DNA from: CAVVEQ01 sp963804865
GTDB taxonomy: Bacteria; Chloroflexota; Anaerolineae; Anaerolineales; Anaerolineaceae
Direction: 5' to 3'
DNA: 64,000 nucleotides
NCBI GenBank assembly: GCA_963804865.1
Contig: CAWDSH010000042.1
Location: 600,115 to 664,114 of the forward strand
In this document: positions 46,830 to 55,177 of the stretch, piece after piece
Layout: every line of letters starts with the position of its first letter
How positions within the stretch are numbered: the stretch's first letter is position 1
Notes under the pieces: generated by a model
The model's input: only the letters and a program-made list of their open reading frames with translations
What the model was told of the DNA's origin: nothing
Database searches by the model: none
Program-made: the position numbers and the translations under genes

Positions 46830-48889
46830 TTATTGAATCGGTGTAATTTCCCAGAGGTGCATGATGGCTTCCGGGATTGCGTTGGGATCCTGCTGGATAT
46901 AGCGAAAGCTTTTAACCTCATAGGTTTTTTCAAAGTTGAAATTCACCGTTTTGTTTCCATTACTTGCCTGGAATTCTTCTTTGAATATGAAATTGCCGTC
47001 AGGTGTGGTCAATTCGATGGTTACATGTTCTTCCTCAGAACCGAGCACCACCGTCATTCCTTTCATCAAGACCGGTTCGGCATAATCAACCTCAATGACC
47101 AGGGGGTTGATCTTTTCAGTATTCATGTAGGTGCCAGCATCCGCGTCAAAGATCCTCTCAATGCTGCCATCTAGGATGCGGCTGTGCCGGACAATCACTT
47201 TCTGTCCCAGCCATCGGATCTCTTCCTCGATCAGCTTGATTTTTTCCTGGTACCTGCTGCGAAGATCTGCTCTGCATCCGCAGAATAATTCAATCGGGTG
47301 ACATAGAATCCTGGCTCCCCATTGGGTAGTGGAATGATCTCATCAACGATGGTTTCGCCGATCACCGGGCTAGAAGCTGCTCTTTGGTAATCTTCCGGGA
47401 TGAGAATAAAAATATAATCGTTCAATTCCGGCAAGTATTGATTGAGGAAAATATCCGCGTTCCCGGTTTCGACAGGAGTATCTTCGGGAAGGAAGAATAG
47501 TTTCAAGGTATCCGCTTGCCAGGTCCATCCTCCCGAAACGCGTATGTGTTTATCCGGAGATTCTTTTTGAAGCTCAAGTGCCTTGGTAAAAGCTTGCTTG
47601 GCTCCCCATTGGATTCCGCTGATGCCGTAATCCTTGATCCAGGTTGGGCTGTTGATCAATACATCCCGGGTTAATAGAATTGTCGCGGCGGCCAGGATTG
47701 TTACCGTTGCGGCTACAAGCCAGGTTGTCTTGATCCTTAATTGTTGCAGCTTAACCAGGAAATGGGAAAAACCGATTGTTGAAATTAGGACTATTGGAAT
47801 AATGGCAATCAGCATCCGGGTGATCACAATCGCGGTTAATGCGCTGGCAATTGGCGTTATCAGCCAGGCAGCCAGCAAAACGCGCATCTCGGGTCTTCGA
47901 ATATCCCGGACAAGGAGATATCCACCATATAGAAAAAAGGGCAACAGTAATAATGGCAGGTACCCATATGGTCTCATCTCGAACCATCCATGATTCGATG
48001 GATTGGGATTGAACCAGAAGTATGGATTTAATCCTTGTAGATAATTTCCGAGAAAGCTGATTATCTTCTCGATCCCGTTGGAACTCGTCGCGAGAAAAGA
48101 ATGGTATTGATCCAGGATCTCTCCATAACTTCCCGGGCGCTGGAAGAAAAAACGCAGCAAAGGTATTGTCAAAAGGGTGAGGAACAGGTGACTTAGACTG
48201 GTCTGTTTCCATTCCTGCAAGTGATACTTGCGATCGAGAACCAGGAATGCCAGGTAGGTTAGGGGAACGATGACCTGTGCCGGGAAGTAACTGTAAAAGG
48301 AGAGCGCGGCACAGATCATGCTGGGGTAAATGTATCTCCGGTTCTCCAGCCGGTAGCGCAGGTAATAATGGAGGAATCCCATGTAGAAGCAGGCTGCCGC
48401 TATCGTTTCAAACGCCAGCCTCGAATACATGAACCATGCTGGAGTTAATGCAAGAATAAATATCGCTGTCCAACCATAGGAGAGTTTATAAGAACGGATG
48501 ATTGTCAGCGCCATCCACAGGCTCGCCAGGGCAGCCAGCAGAACACTGACCAGCCGCACGAAAAATATGTCATATCCAAACAACAGGTGTGGAATGATTT
48601 GCAGGTAGACCGTGGTCCCTAAAGTAAATTTGGCATCGTTTACAAAGAAGGTGGGCAGGAAGTTGTGATCGTAATCATGGAATCCATCCCGGATCAGATC
48701 TGAAGCCCGAACGGCATTCACCACCTCGTCGCTGTAGAAACCAGGGGGAAAATCCTCCAGTTTGATGATCCTTGAGCCAAGGAAGAGGACCAACCCGATG
48801 CCAATCAGGATCCAGGTTGAGTGGGAAGTTTCCCGCAATGCTGATACTTCCCGGGAAGCAGTTTCACCCCAAGCCTTCAATATGATCAA
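46830..48889 (-). CDS. GT-C family membrane glycosyltransferase with C-terminal beta domain (one frameshift)
   Basis: About 686-aa protein. The N-terminal ~440 residues carry about eleven hydrophobic helices. The first loop reads DFPPGFYSDEVVNAVRASDLI, with the acidic SDE catalytic motif of GT39/PMT-like enzymes. A soluble region follows (VSGGWTWQADTLKLFF). The main frame ends at 47231, but one base added in a six-T run (plus 47240-47245) continues it as RKKIKLIEEEIRWLGQKV into an open frame ending at 46830, a coiled segment plus a beta-rich domain (VLGSEEEHVTIELTTPDGNF). Start uncertain: TTG 48889, or TTG 48838 with GGGAAG 8 bases before it. Confidence 0.75.
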
Positions 48890-49052
48890 TCAACTTTTCC
48901 AGCCAAAGGGGGATCTTAAATTGGTGGATCCTGGAACGACCATCGTCCGAGGTGACCGCGGTGATGAGGATCCGCCCGTTGCGCGGCACCTTGATATGCA
49001 GGTCGATCTCATCTTGTGGTGATACTTCGATTTTACTTTTTACCTTTGGCAT
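48864..49052 (-). CDS. Small hypothetical protein (62 aa)
   Basis: Unrecognised 62-aa protein: a basic/acidic beta-rich first half (KIEVSPQDEIDLHIKVPRNGRILITAV) and a C-terminal helix (PLWLEKLIDHIEGLG). It starts 7 bases after the lipoprotein gene stops and overlaps the following GT-C gene's longest start by 26 bases, which fits an operon but also allows the shorter GT-C start at 48838. No known family comes to mind. Confidence 0.5.
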   Translation of the reverse strand: MPKVKSKIEVSPQDEIDLHIKVPRNGRILITAVTSDDGRSRIHQFKIPLWLEKLIDHIEGLG

Positions 49053-49059
49053 GATGAAT

Positions 49060-49929
49060 TCAATCCAAAAAGTTGAAGGTGATCAATGGCGTGAAAGTTT
49101 CCCGATCGGACCAATCCGCGATGATGAAATTATTTTTTGCTTCTCCCCGACCTAACGGGATGGGGATCAGATCATGGCCTTCGCACTCTTTCCCATTGGA
49201 CAGGCATTCTGACCGCAAAGCATATGCCCCCATTTGTCCGGCATTGTTTTCCAGTGGAACTGCGATGATCCAATAAAAACCATTGGGCAGATTTAGGATG
49301 GTGAACTCTCTTTGCCCGGCAGTAAGATCAGTATAAAAATTTACCTGGTCGTAACCGTAATATCCATCCTTGATATCACCCGAGAGATGCAGAGCCAGGA
49401 CACGCATTGCAGGTGTATCACCACCGGGATAATCAAGTGTTCCGCTGATCGATCCCGTGGTCTGAACGGGAGAGATGTACGGTCTGCCCATATCGGCTTC
49501 GAATACCCAGCCAGATCCAGGCATGCTGGAAGTAGTGATCTGCCACCAGGTCTGTCCTTCGAAGCACTCCGGACCACCGACGATGTTGATCAGTGTTCCC
49601 GCGGATAAACCTGCAACAACAGGCTGGTCATTTCCCGGCTGGGAGCGGGCACTTGCAGAATCCAATCCAACCATTGCAGGCATGCCCACTTGCAGCTCGG
49701 ATGGGAAATCGCCGGGGCAGGCTTCATAAGGCTCAGGGGGAGGGGTGAGGTAGGGGGTGCTGGTTGGAAACCGGGGGAGCAACGGCTGAGTCGCAGGGAT
49801 CTCAGGTGTCAGGGTGAATGTGGCAGTTGGAACTTGCGTCGCAATTTCCGGGGGTGCTTTGTACGAATTATCTTTGCACCCTGCAAGGAAGATCATCGCG
49901 GCAAAAAGTAGAAATCTAGGGAATCTCAT
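49060..49929 (-). CDS. Lipoprotein with SH3-like region
   Basis: 289-aa predicted lipoprotein. ATG at 49929 gives a short basic n-region (MRFPRF), a hydrophobic core and lipobox LAGC (Cys at residue 18). A Pro/Thr-rich linker (30-65) is followed by an SH3b-like stretch (SARSQPGNDQPVVAGLSAGTLINIVGG ... WWQITT) and a carboxypeptidase-regulatory-like beta domain (GSISGTLDYPGGDTPAMRVLAL). The upstream open extension to 50016 overlaps the DUF3592 gene and is not used. Likely an envelope protein of unknown role. Confidence 0.75.
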   Translation of the reverse strand: MRFPRFLLFAAMIFLAGCKDNSYKAPPEIATQVPTATFTLTPEIPATQPLLPRFPTSTPYLTPPPEPYEACPGDFPSELQVGMPAMVGLDSASARSQPGNDQPVVAGLSAGTLINIVGGPECFEGQTWWQITTSSMPGSGWVFEADMGRPYISPVQTTGSISGTLDYPGGDTPAMRVLALHLSGDIKDGYYGYDQVNFYTDLTAGQREFTILNLPNGFYWIIAVPLENNAGQMGAYALRSECLSNGKECEGHDLIPIPLGRGEAKNNFIIADWSDRETFTPLITFNFLD

Positions 49930-49930
49930 T

Positions 49931-50887
49931 TCATTGCTGATAGAGGCTAAAGAGGAAGAACACCCCAAAAATGAAAAAGAAGGAACCGAAGAGGATAGTC
50001 CAGCCGATCTCACCACCCGAGGTGTTCAGCACGGCATCCTGCGGATCGCGGGGGTTATAAAATACTTTGATCTTGTTCCCCGGCGCAAATGTCTCCCGCA
50101 TTTTACCCGCCAGTTTTTCGTTGACCGTCGTATTTTGAAATGTGAACCGCTTGCCGCTATAGGCCTTTCCGTCCACTTTGTATGTGTATTCCAGGTCGGG
50201 GATGTAACTGGAGATGAGCCGGTTGGTCATGCGGTTGTAACCCTTGCGTTCTTTCAACTCCAACCGCTTGATGATCCCGCTCGCCACCGGGTACCTGCGA
50301 TAGCGCTGGCTTTTGAGCAGGTTCAGGACGCCAAAGATGCACAACCCGAGCCCCGCGCCCAGCGTAACGATTCCGAAGATCAATGCAAATAAGCTGTGAT
50401 TCACTCTAAACAACTGAACTATCCAGATGGTGGGAAAAGCGCAGGAAAGCACCAGCGCCACAATCCCGATGATCAGGAAGATGTTGGCAGTGCCCTTGGA
50501 TGGGTTGAGCAGCGCGTCTTCAGGCTTTTCAGGATTGTAATAAACGGTCAGCGCGCTGCCCACCGGGAAGGCATCCAGCTTCTTTTGCGCGGTCTTCTGG
50601 TCGTAATTGACCGCGATCACGCCCGTCTTGCTGGCTTTGTAGGTCTGCCCGTTTACCTCGTACTGGTATGTCACAGAGGGGCGGTAATTCACCGAGGAAA
50701 AATCTTCAGTATCCGTACTCTTGCTTTCTTCAAGGTGCGCATCGATCACCTTGCCCTGTACGCTTGGCCAGCCGCCTGCTTTTTTTGCCTTGTTGCGGTT
50801 GAGGATACCGACCACGATAAAGATCGCAGCCAGCAGGAAGAAAAGCGGGCCGAAGCAAAGAAGAACATTAGACGGGTTACTTGCCAT
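49931..50887 (-). CDS. DUF3592 membrane protein (two copies of the domain)
   Basis: 318-aa protein with two DUF3592 units. Each has a GxVIDAHLE / GIIKRLELKER strand, a TYQYEVNGQTYKAS / EYTYKVDGKAYSGK strand and a YYNPEKPEDALLNP / FYNPRDPQDAVLNT end motif. Hydrophobic helices lie at about 8-30, 140-165, 170-200 and 290-312. ATG at 50887 with GGAGG is chosen over an upstream start. The function of DUF3592 is unknown. It ends 1 base before the lipoprotein gene starts. Confidence 0.85.
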   Translation of the reverse strand: MASNPSNVLLCFGPLFFLLAAIFIVVGILNRNKAKKAGGWPSVQGKVIDAHLEESKSTDTEDFSSVNYRPSVTYQYEVNGQTYKASKTGVIAVNYDQKTAQKKLDAFPVGSALTVYYNPEKPEDALLNPSKGTANIFLIIGIVALVLSCAFPTIWIVQLFRVNHSLFALIFGIVTLGAGLGLCIFGVLNLLKSQRYRRYPVASGIIKRLELKERKGYNRMTNRLISSYIPDLEYTYKVDGKAYSGKRFTFQNTTVNEKLAGKMRETFAPGNKIKVFYNPRDPQDAVLNTSGGEIGWTILFGSFFFIFGVFFLFSLYQQ

Positions 50888-51048
50888 GGGTATACCTCCA
50901 TCATAGAATGAATATGGTATTTCATTATAGTATAGGCAAAAACGCATGCATGTGAATGCCCATTTTCACGAATTTGTCGCTTCTAACATTTTTGTAAGTT
51001 GAAAGGGATGCTTTTTTTCTTATACTTAAATCTAATAGGAGGAATTTA

Positions 51049-51435
51049 ATGAAAAAGACACTTGTTGGTACGATGCTGGTTTTTGCCTTGCTGCTCTCGG
51101 CGTGCGGGGTTGCCAGTGAATTGGGCGCGGTTAATGAAACCGCTGAGGGCTTCATGACTGCCCTGCGCGATGGTGATTATGCTTCCGGTTTTGCCCTCTT
51201 GGGCAGCGACCTGCAGGCTGAGCTGGGCGGCGAGGAAGGCTGGGCGCAGTTCGCCGCACCGCGCAATTTCGAGGAATGGAAGTGGACCAACACCGAATTC
51301 GAGAATGACACGGGCAAGGCGGAAGGCGAAGCCACCCTGGGAACCGAGGTTTACAAGATCATTCTCGTCGAGCAAAAGATTGGCAATTCCTGGAAGGTGG
51401 TCGGTCTCGATTTCGCATTCGACCGCAATAAATAG
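51049..51435 (+). CDS. Small lipoprotein, DUF4878-like
   Basis: 128-aa predicted lipoprotein: signal peptide with lipobox LSAC (Cys at residue 19), then a small alpha+beta domain of the NTF2-like/DUF4878 type (VNETAEGFMTALRDGDYASGFALL ... GEATLGTEVYKIILVEQKIGNSWKVVGLDFAF). AGGAGG precedes the ATG. It is monocistronic, with a terminator 28 bases after the stop. The role is unknown. Confidence 0.75.
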   Translation: MKKTLVGTMLVFALLLSACGVASELGAVNETAEGFMTALRDGDYASGFALLGSDLQAELGGEEGWAQFAAPRNFEEWKWTNTEFENDTGKAEGEATLGTEVYKIILVEQKIGNSWKVVGLDFAFDRNK

Positions 51436-51462
51436 CACGTTGACGTTCTGGAAAGCCAAAGG

Positions 51463-51491
51463 CGGGAGATTAATCTCCCGTCTTTTATTTT
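51463..51491 (+). terminator. Intrinsic terminator after the small lipoprotein
   Basis: Perfect 7-bp stem cgggaga / tctcccg (51463-51469 with 51474-51480; the loop ttaa is itself palindromic), then tcttttatttt. Confidence 0.85.
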
Positions 51492-51554
51492 AAATATAGT
51501 AGCATTTCCCCAACTGGCCCAAATATTGCAAGGTTTCAGGGTGAAAGGAACACC

Positions 51555-52613
51555 ATGCCAGGTACTCCAGGTATTGACGTCTCCCGTTACCAGGGAGAGA
51601 TCGATTGGAAGAAGGTGGCCGCAGCCGGCTATAAGTTTGCCGTCATCCGCGCCACGGTGGGCGATTATTACACCGATCCCCGTTTCTACACCAATTGGAC
51701 CGCGGCGAAGAAAGCCCTGCTGCTCGTCTCGGCCTATCACGTGGTCGTGCCCACCCGCTATGCGGATAAGCAGATCGACCGCCTCTTCGACGTCATGGAT
51801 AAGCGCAAGCCGGATTTCCCGCTCGTCCTGGATGTCGAACGCTATGACAACCTCTCCAATGCCAGTGTCACTGCCAACATTCGCGATTGCATCACCCAGA
51901 TCACCAGCCGCGGCGGGCGCCGCCCCATCATCTACACCGCCCGCTGGTTCTGGAATTATCACGTCAAACCTGCCTCGGATTGGAGCAAATACGACCTGTG
52001 GGTGGCTTCCTACACCAAGACCCCCGTTTACCCGACCGGCTGGACGAAGTTCAAGTTCTGGCAGTATACCGGCTCCGGAAAAGTGCCGGGTGTTCCCGGC
52101 AGCTGCGACTGCAACTGGTTCAACGGGGATTATGCGTCCCTGATTTCCTACGCCGGGCATAAACCCTCAGCGCCTCCCCCGGAAGATTATGGACTGCGCG
52201 CCAGGGTTATTGCCACGCGTTTGAACGTGCGCTCCGGACCCGATACCTCCTACAAGATCGTTAAAACGCTCGAAAAGGGTGCCGTGGTCTCGCTCATCGG
52301 GTTGGGGGGCAAGGATCTCTGGGTGCAGTTCGCGGTGGGCAAGTGGGCTGCCGGGGTGCATGCCGGCAAGCAGTATCTTGAATTCGATTCAACGGACGAT
52401 CCCGCGGATGGGATCAGCGCGAAGGTCATCGCCGAGATCATGAACATCCGCTCCGGTCCGGGCATCACCTACGCCGATATCGGCGACTTGAAGAAGGACG
52501 ATAAGTTCGATGTGCTGGCTCCTGGCGGTCGGGATGCCTGGGTGCAGATCGAGCCGGGCATGTGGTGCGCCTTCGGTTATGGCGATGATACCTACATGGA
52601 AATGGTCAAATAG
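51555..52613 (+). CDS. GH25 muramidase (lysozyme) with two SH3 domains
   Basis: 352-aa protein. Residues 5-190 are a GH25 lysozyme domain: GIDVSRYQGEIDW (Asp of the active site), FAVIRATVG, and FPLVLDVERYD (catalytic Asp/Glu pair), ending KFKFWQYTGSGKVPG. Two bacterial SH3 domains follow (about 200-275 and 285-350; ATRLNVRSGPDTSYKIV and AEIMNIRSGPGITYADI). It cuts peptidoglycan between MurNAc and GlcNAc. No signal peptide is visible, so export by another route, a missed upstream start or a cytosolic release role should be considered. It lies in a plus-strand island between minus-strand operons. Confidence 0.9.
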   Translation: MPGTPGIDVSRYQGEIDWKKVAAAGYKFAVIRATVGDYYTDPRFYTNWTAAKKALLLVSAYHVVVPTRYADKQIDRLFDVMDKRKPDFPLVLDVERYDNLSNASVTANIRDCITQITSRGGRRPIIYTARWFWNYHVKPASDWSKYDLWVASYTKTPVYPTGWTKFKFWQYTGSGKVPGVPGSCDCNWFNGDYASLISYAGHKPSAPPPEDYGLRARVIATRLNVRSGPDTSYKIVKTLEKGAVVSLIGLGGKDLWVQFAVGKWAAGVHAGKQYLEFDSTDDPADGISAKVIAEIMNIRSGPGITYADIGDLKKDDKFDVLAPGGRDAWVQIEPGMWCAFGYGDDTYMEMVK

Positions 52614-52650
52614 AAGTCGGGATCAAACAAGAAAACAGGATAAATAACGG

Positions 52651-52680
52651 ATGGACAGGATCAAATCCTGTCCATTTTTT
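52651..52680 (+). terminator. Intrinsic terminator after the lysozyme gene
   Basis: Perfect 11-bp stem atggacaggat / atcctgtccat (52651-52661 with 52665-52675), 3-base loop, then tttttt. An outer inverted repeat gaaaacaggat / atcctgttttc (52631-52641 with 52707-52717) surrounds it. The outer pair ends about 25 bases before the DUF3267 stop, so the region may also help end the opposite transcript. Confidence 0.85.
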
Positions 52681-52741
52681 ATTAATATGTCCTGAACATC
52701 CTTTCCATCCTGTTTTCCTGTTTAATGCACCAGACTGGCGA

Positions 52742-53353
52742 TCACTCCTCTTTTCCCGGGCGGTACAATCTCACTTCCCCCTCTTCCTCGTGCACGACCG
52801 TTTCAGAAGGGTGGCGCAGCAGCTGCGCGGTGGTCATCAGGTCGCCGATCGAGCCGGCACAGTTGAACGCCGCCAGCATCATCGCCGGCCAGGTGAAACC
52901 TCCCGGGGTGAAGGCGAAGACCAGCACGCAGAACAGGGTGATGGCGACGAAGGGCGCCAGCGCCGCGGTGATCACCAGGTTGCGCGGTAGGTACAAGCCC
53001 GGCAGCCCGGCGCGGCGAAGAAACGCCGCAGCGTGTAATGTGGCCATTCCGCCGGTCAGCAGCCGGAAAGCCAGCCCGTGGATGGCTTCGTGCAGCGGGA
53101 CGGTCAGCGCGATCATCAGGAAAAGAAGCAGGATGGCGATCCCGTTGTTGGGCGCGTTGAAGGGGATGCCCACCATGGCGGTATCGGCATCGTTCGGACG
53201 GAGCTCGCCAAGAAAGAGAACGAACAGGAAGCTCACCAGGCACATCAGCCCGCTGCCCAGCACGGTGACCAGCGTGAGCTGCCAGTGCCCGCGCTTGGGC
53301 TCGATGCGCCCGGCGGGGACGTAGCCATCCGGGAGGGTGGGGGTCGCTTTCAA
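52742..53353 (-). CDS. DUF3267 putative membrane metalloprotease
   Basis: 203-aa membrane protein with the zinc-protease-like motif HEAIHGLAF at about residue 88, following a hydrophobic helix (ILLLFLMIALTVPL), and further helices at about 30-50, 120-145 and 150-170. DUF3267 proteins resemble site-2-type proteases by this HExxH and are otherwise uncharacterised. Start is TTG, about 6 bases after GGAGG. It begins 16 bases after the nitroreductase stop. Confidence 0.8.
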   Translation of the reverse strand: MKATPTLPDGYVPAGRIEPKRGHWQLTLVTVLGSGLMCLVSFLFVLFLGELRPNDADTAMVGIPFNAPNNGIAILLLFLMIALTVPLHEAIHGLAFRLLTGGMATLHAAAFLRRAGLPGLYLPRNLVITAALAPFVAITLFCVLVFAFTPGGFTWPAMMLAAFNCAGSIGDLMTTAQLLRHPSETVVHEEEGEVRLYRPGKEE

Positions 53354-53369
53354 GCCAATCCTCCCCGTC

Positions 53370-53995
53370 TTACCATTCGTTGAGATGAATTCGTTCGGAG
53401 AGCTTGATCTCCACCTGCTTCACCCGTTTGGCGCCCTTCGCCGGGTAGCCCAGCGCGATCCACACGGGGAATTCGTAATCTTTGGGGATGTTTAAATTTT
53501 TTAACGGTCTTGCTCTCATCGCTGAAGGGGATGCGCGTCACGCCGAAGATGCCCTCCGCCGCGGCTGCCACCAGGATGTTCTCGATGCATGCCCAGATGG
53601 AGGCGAAGTAGTTGAGATCCGAGAGCGACTTGGGCTTGAGCAGGGGGTAGGGCTGGCGGAAGAAGGGCAGGATGAGCAGCGGGGCGCTGAAGAGCATGTT
53701 GTACTGCTTGGGGATGGCTTCGATGTAGCAGCCGCGCTGCAGGGGATCCTTCAGCCCCCAGCGGTTGATGATCGCGGTCGCGCCTTTCACCCCCGTGGGC
53801 TTGATCACCTTATCCAGCAGCTCCTTGCGCTTTGTCTTGATCCTGCAGCAGGACGAAATGCCATTCGCGCATGTGGTTGTTGGAAGGCGCAGCGAAACCG
53901 GCACCGATCAGCTTTTCGATGGTGCTTTTGCTGATCTCTTTCGGCGCGAAATCGCGGATGGTCTGGCGGGAATGAAGAGCTTTATAAATATCCAT
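53370..53995 (-). CDS. Nitroreductase-family FMN enzyme (two frameshifts)
   Basis: About 208-aa nitroreductase. Motifs: SRQTIRDFAPKEISKSTIEKLIGAGFAAPSNNHMREWHFVLL (the R-x-I-R FMN region) and IWACIENILVAAAAEGIFGV later. Two shifts break the frame: near plus 53827-53833 (one base fewer gives QDKRKELLDKV) and a run of six A on the coding strand (plus 53497-53502; five gives VKNLNIPKDYEFPVWIALGYPA). The corrected protein ends ERIHLNEW at 53370. Substrate unknown; family members reduce nitro groups, quinones or flavins. Confidence 0.82.
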
Positions 53996-54023
53996 TTATC
54001 CCTCCCAAGAAAAGATTGATTTA

Positions 54024-55026
54024 TTATAAGATGTCAACAGGTGAATAGCATACCCGTAAGATCACCGCGGGCTTTCGGTGTTGTAACTCTTCTAATGCTA
54101 GCATTATTCGCTTGCTTGAATTTATATTTAAGAACGTCGCAATTTTTAAAAACTTCTGAATGATTGGCATTATCTCTTCCCGATGGGTGACACATGTAAA
54201 ATGTCCTCCATCTTCCATGCGAAGAAATTGTGCGTTCGGTATTGTGTTCGCCGAGAATTCCCCCGATTCCAAATGGCATGATCGGGTCGTTGACCGCGTG
54301 AACCACCAGCGTTGGGGTAGTGATTTTCTCAATCGGAATAGCTGAAAATGCTGTCAATTGCCGCATGTCGTTGATCATGCCCTCGCGCCGTAGGGTCGAG
54401 GGGAAGGTGGTCATGTAGAGTTCATCCAGGAGGTGGATCTTCTCCTGGTCGTGCCTGATCCGCGCGATCAAATCGCGGCTCACTCCATTGGACCGATAAA
54501 CAACGTGGGGGGCTAGGGTATAGAGCAGCCAGGGGATAAAATCCGATTTGAGCATGAATGGATAGATCGCCTGCAGGAATCGCGGCAAGGGGGGAACCGG
54601 GCGGCTCGCGGCGGATAGCATGACCAGCCCCTTGCAGCGGCTTGCATGGCGCAGCGCGAACTGCAGCGCGGAGGGTCCCCCGGCGGAGAGCCCGATGATC
54701 ATGGCGGTTTTAATGTCGAGGGAATCCAGCAATGCTGCGTAGGTATCCGCCTGGGTTTCCGGGGTGGGTTCAGGCGGGACCGGCGATCTCAAATATCCAA
54801 AGCGTGACGGTGCGATATATTGATATTCCCCGCCGATCAACCGCGCCAGCCAGAGACCCATGTCGTAACCACCGCCGCTGCCGTGCGAGATCAATATGGC
54901 ATGACCATGCCCGGTCATCGCGGCTTCGACCTGCCCCAAGGACGTATCGAACATCTGGCTTTCAGCCAGCAGGCGTCTGCGGGCAGCCAGGATTTCGTTC
55001 TTGTATCGAGCGATGAGCGAAGGCAT
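54024..55026 (-). CDS. Alpha/beta hydrolase (one frameshift)
   Basis: About 333-aa alpha/beta hydrolase. Oxyanion region ILISHGSGGGYDMG, nucleophile elbow GLSAGGPSAL (Ser in GxSxG), late Asp in VHAVNDPIMPFG and His in DGGHFTCVTH. The frame breaks at five C on the plus strand (54260-54264); with four, it reads GIGEFSANTIPNAQFLRMEDGGHF and regains the catalytic His. The C-terminal ~40 residues after the His are an unusual extension. The substrate is unknown. It is the last gene in the minus-strand direction before the nitroreductase. Confidence 0.82.
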
Positions 55027-55070
55027 GGTGACCTCTCGGATTAATTATCGCATAGCGTTACGCGCGGGCA

Positions 55071-55098
55071 TAATAAAAGGGCACAGCTTGCTGTGCCC
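55071..55098 (-). terminator. Intrinsic terminator after nrdJ
   Basis: Perfect 8-bp stem gggcacag / ctgtgccc (55079-55086 with 55091-55098), 4-base loop, then ttttatta on the minus strand, about 80 bases after the nrdJ stop. Confidence 0.88.
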
Positions 55099-55177
55099 CT
55101 ACAAAATATTAATTCTCTGTGCTCTCTGTGTTCTTACCGGTCTTTGGTACACCGTTCTTGGGTGCTGTGGTGAAATC

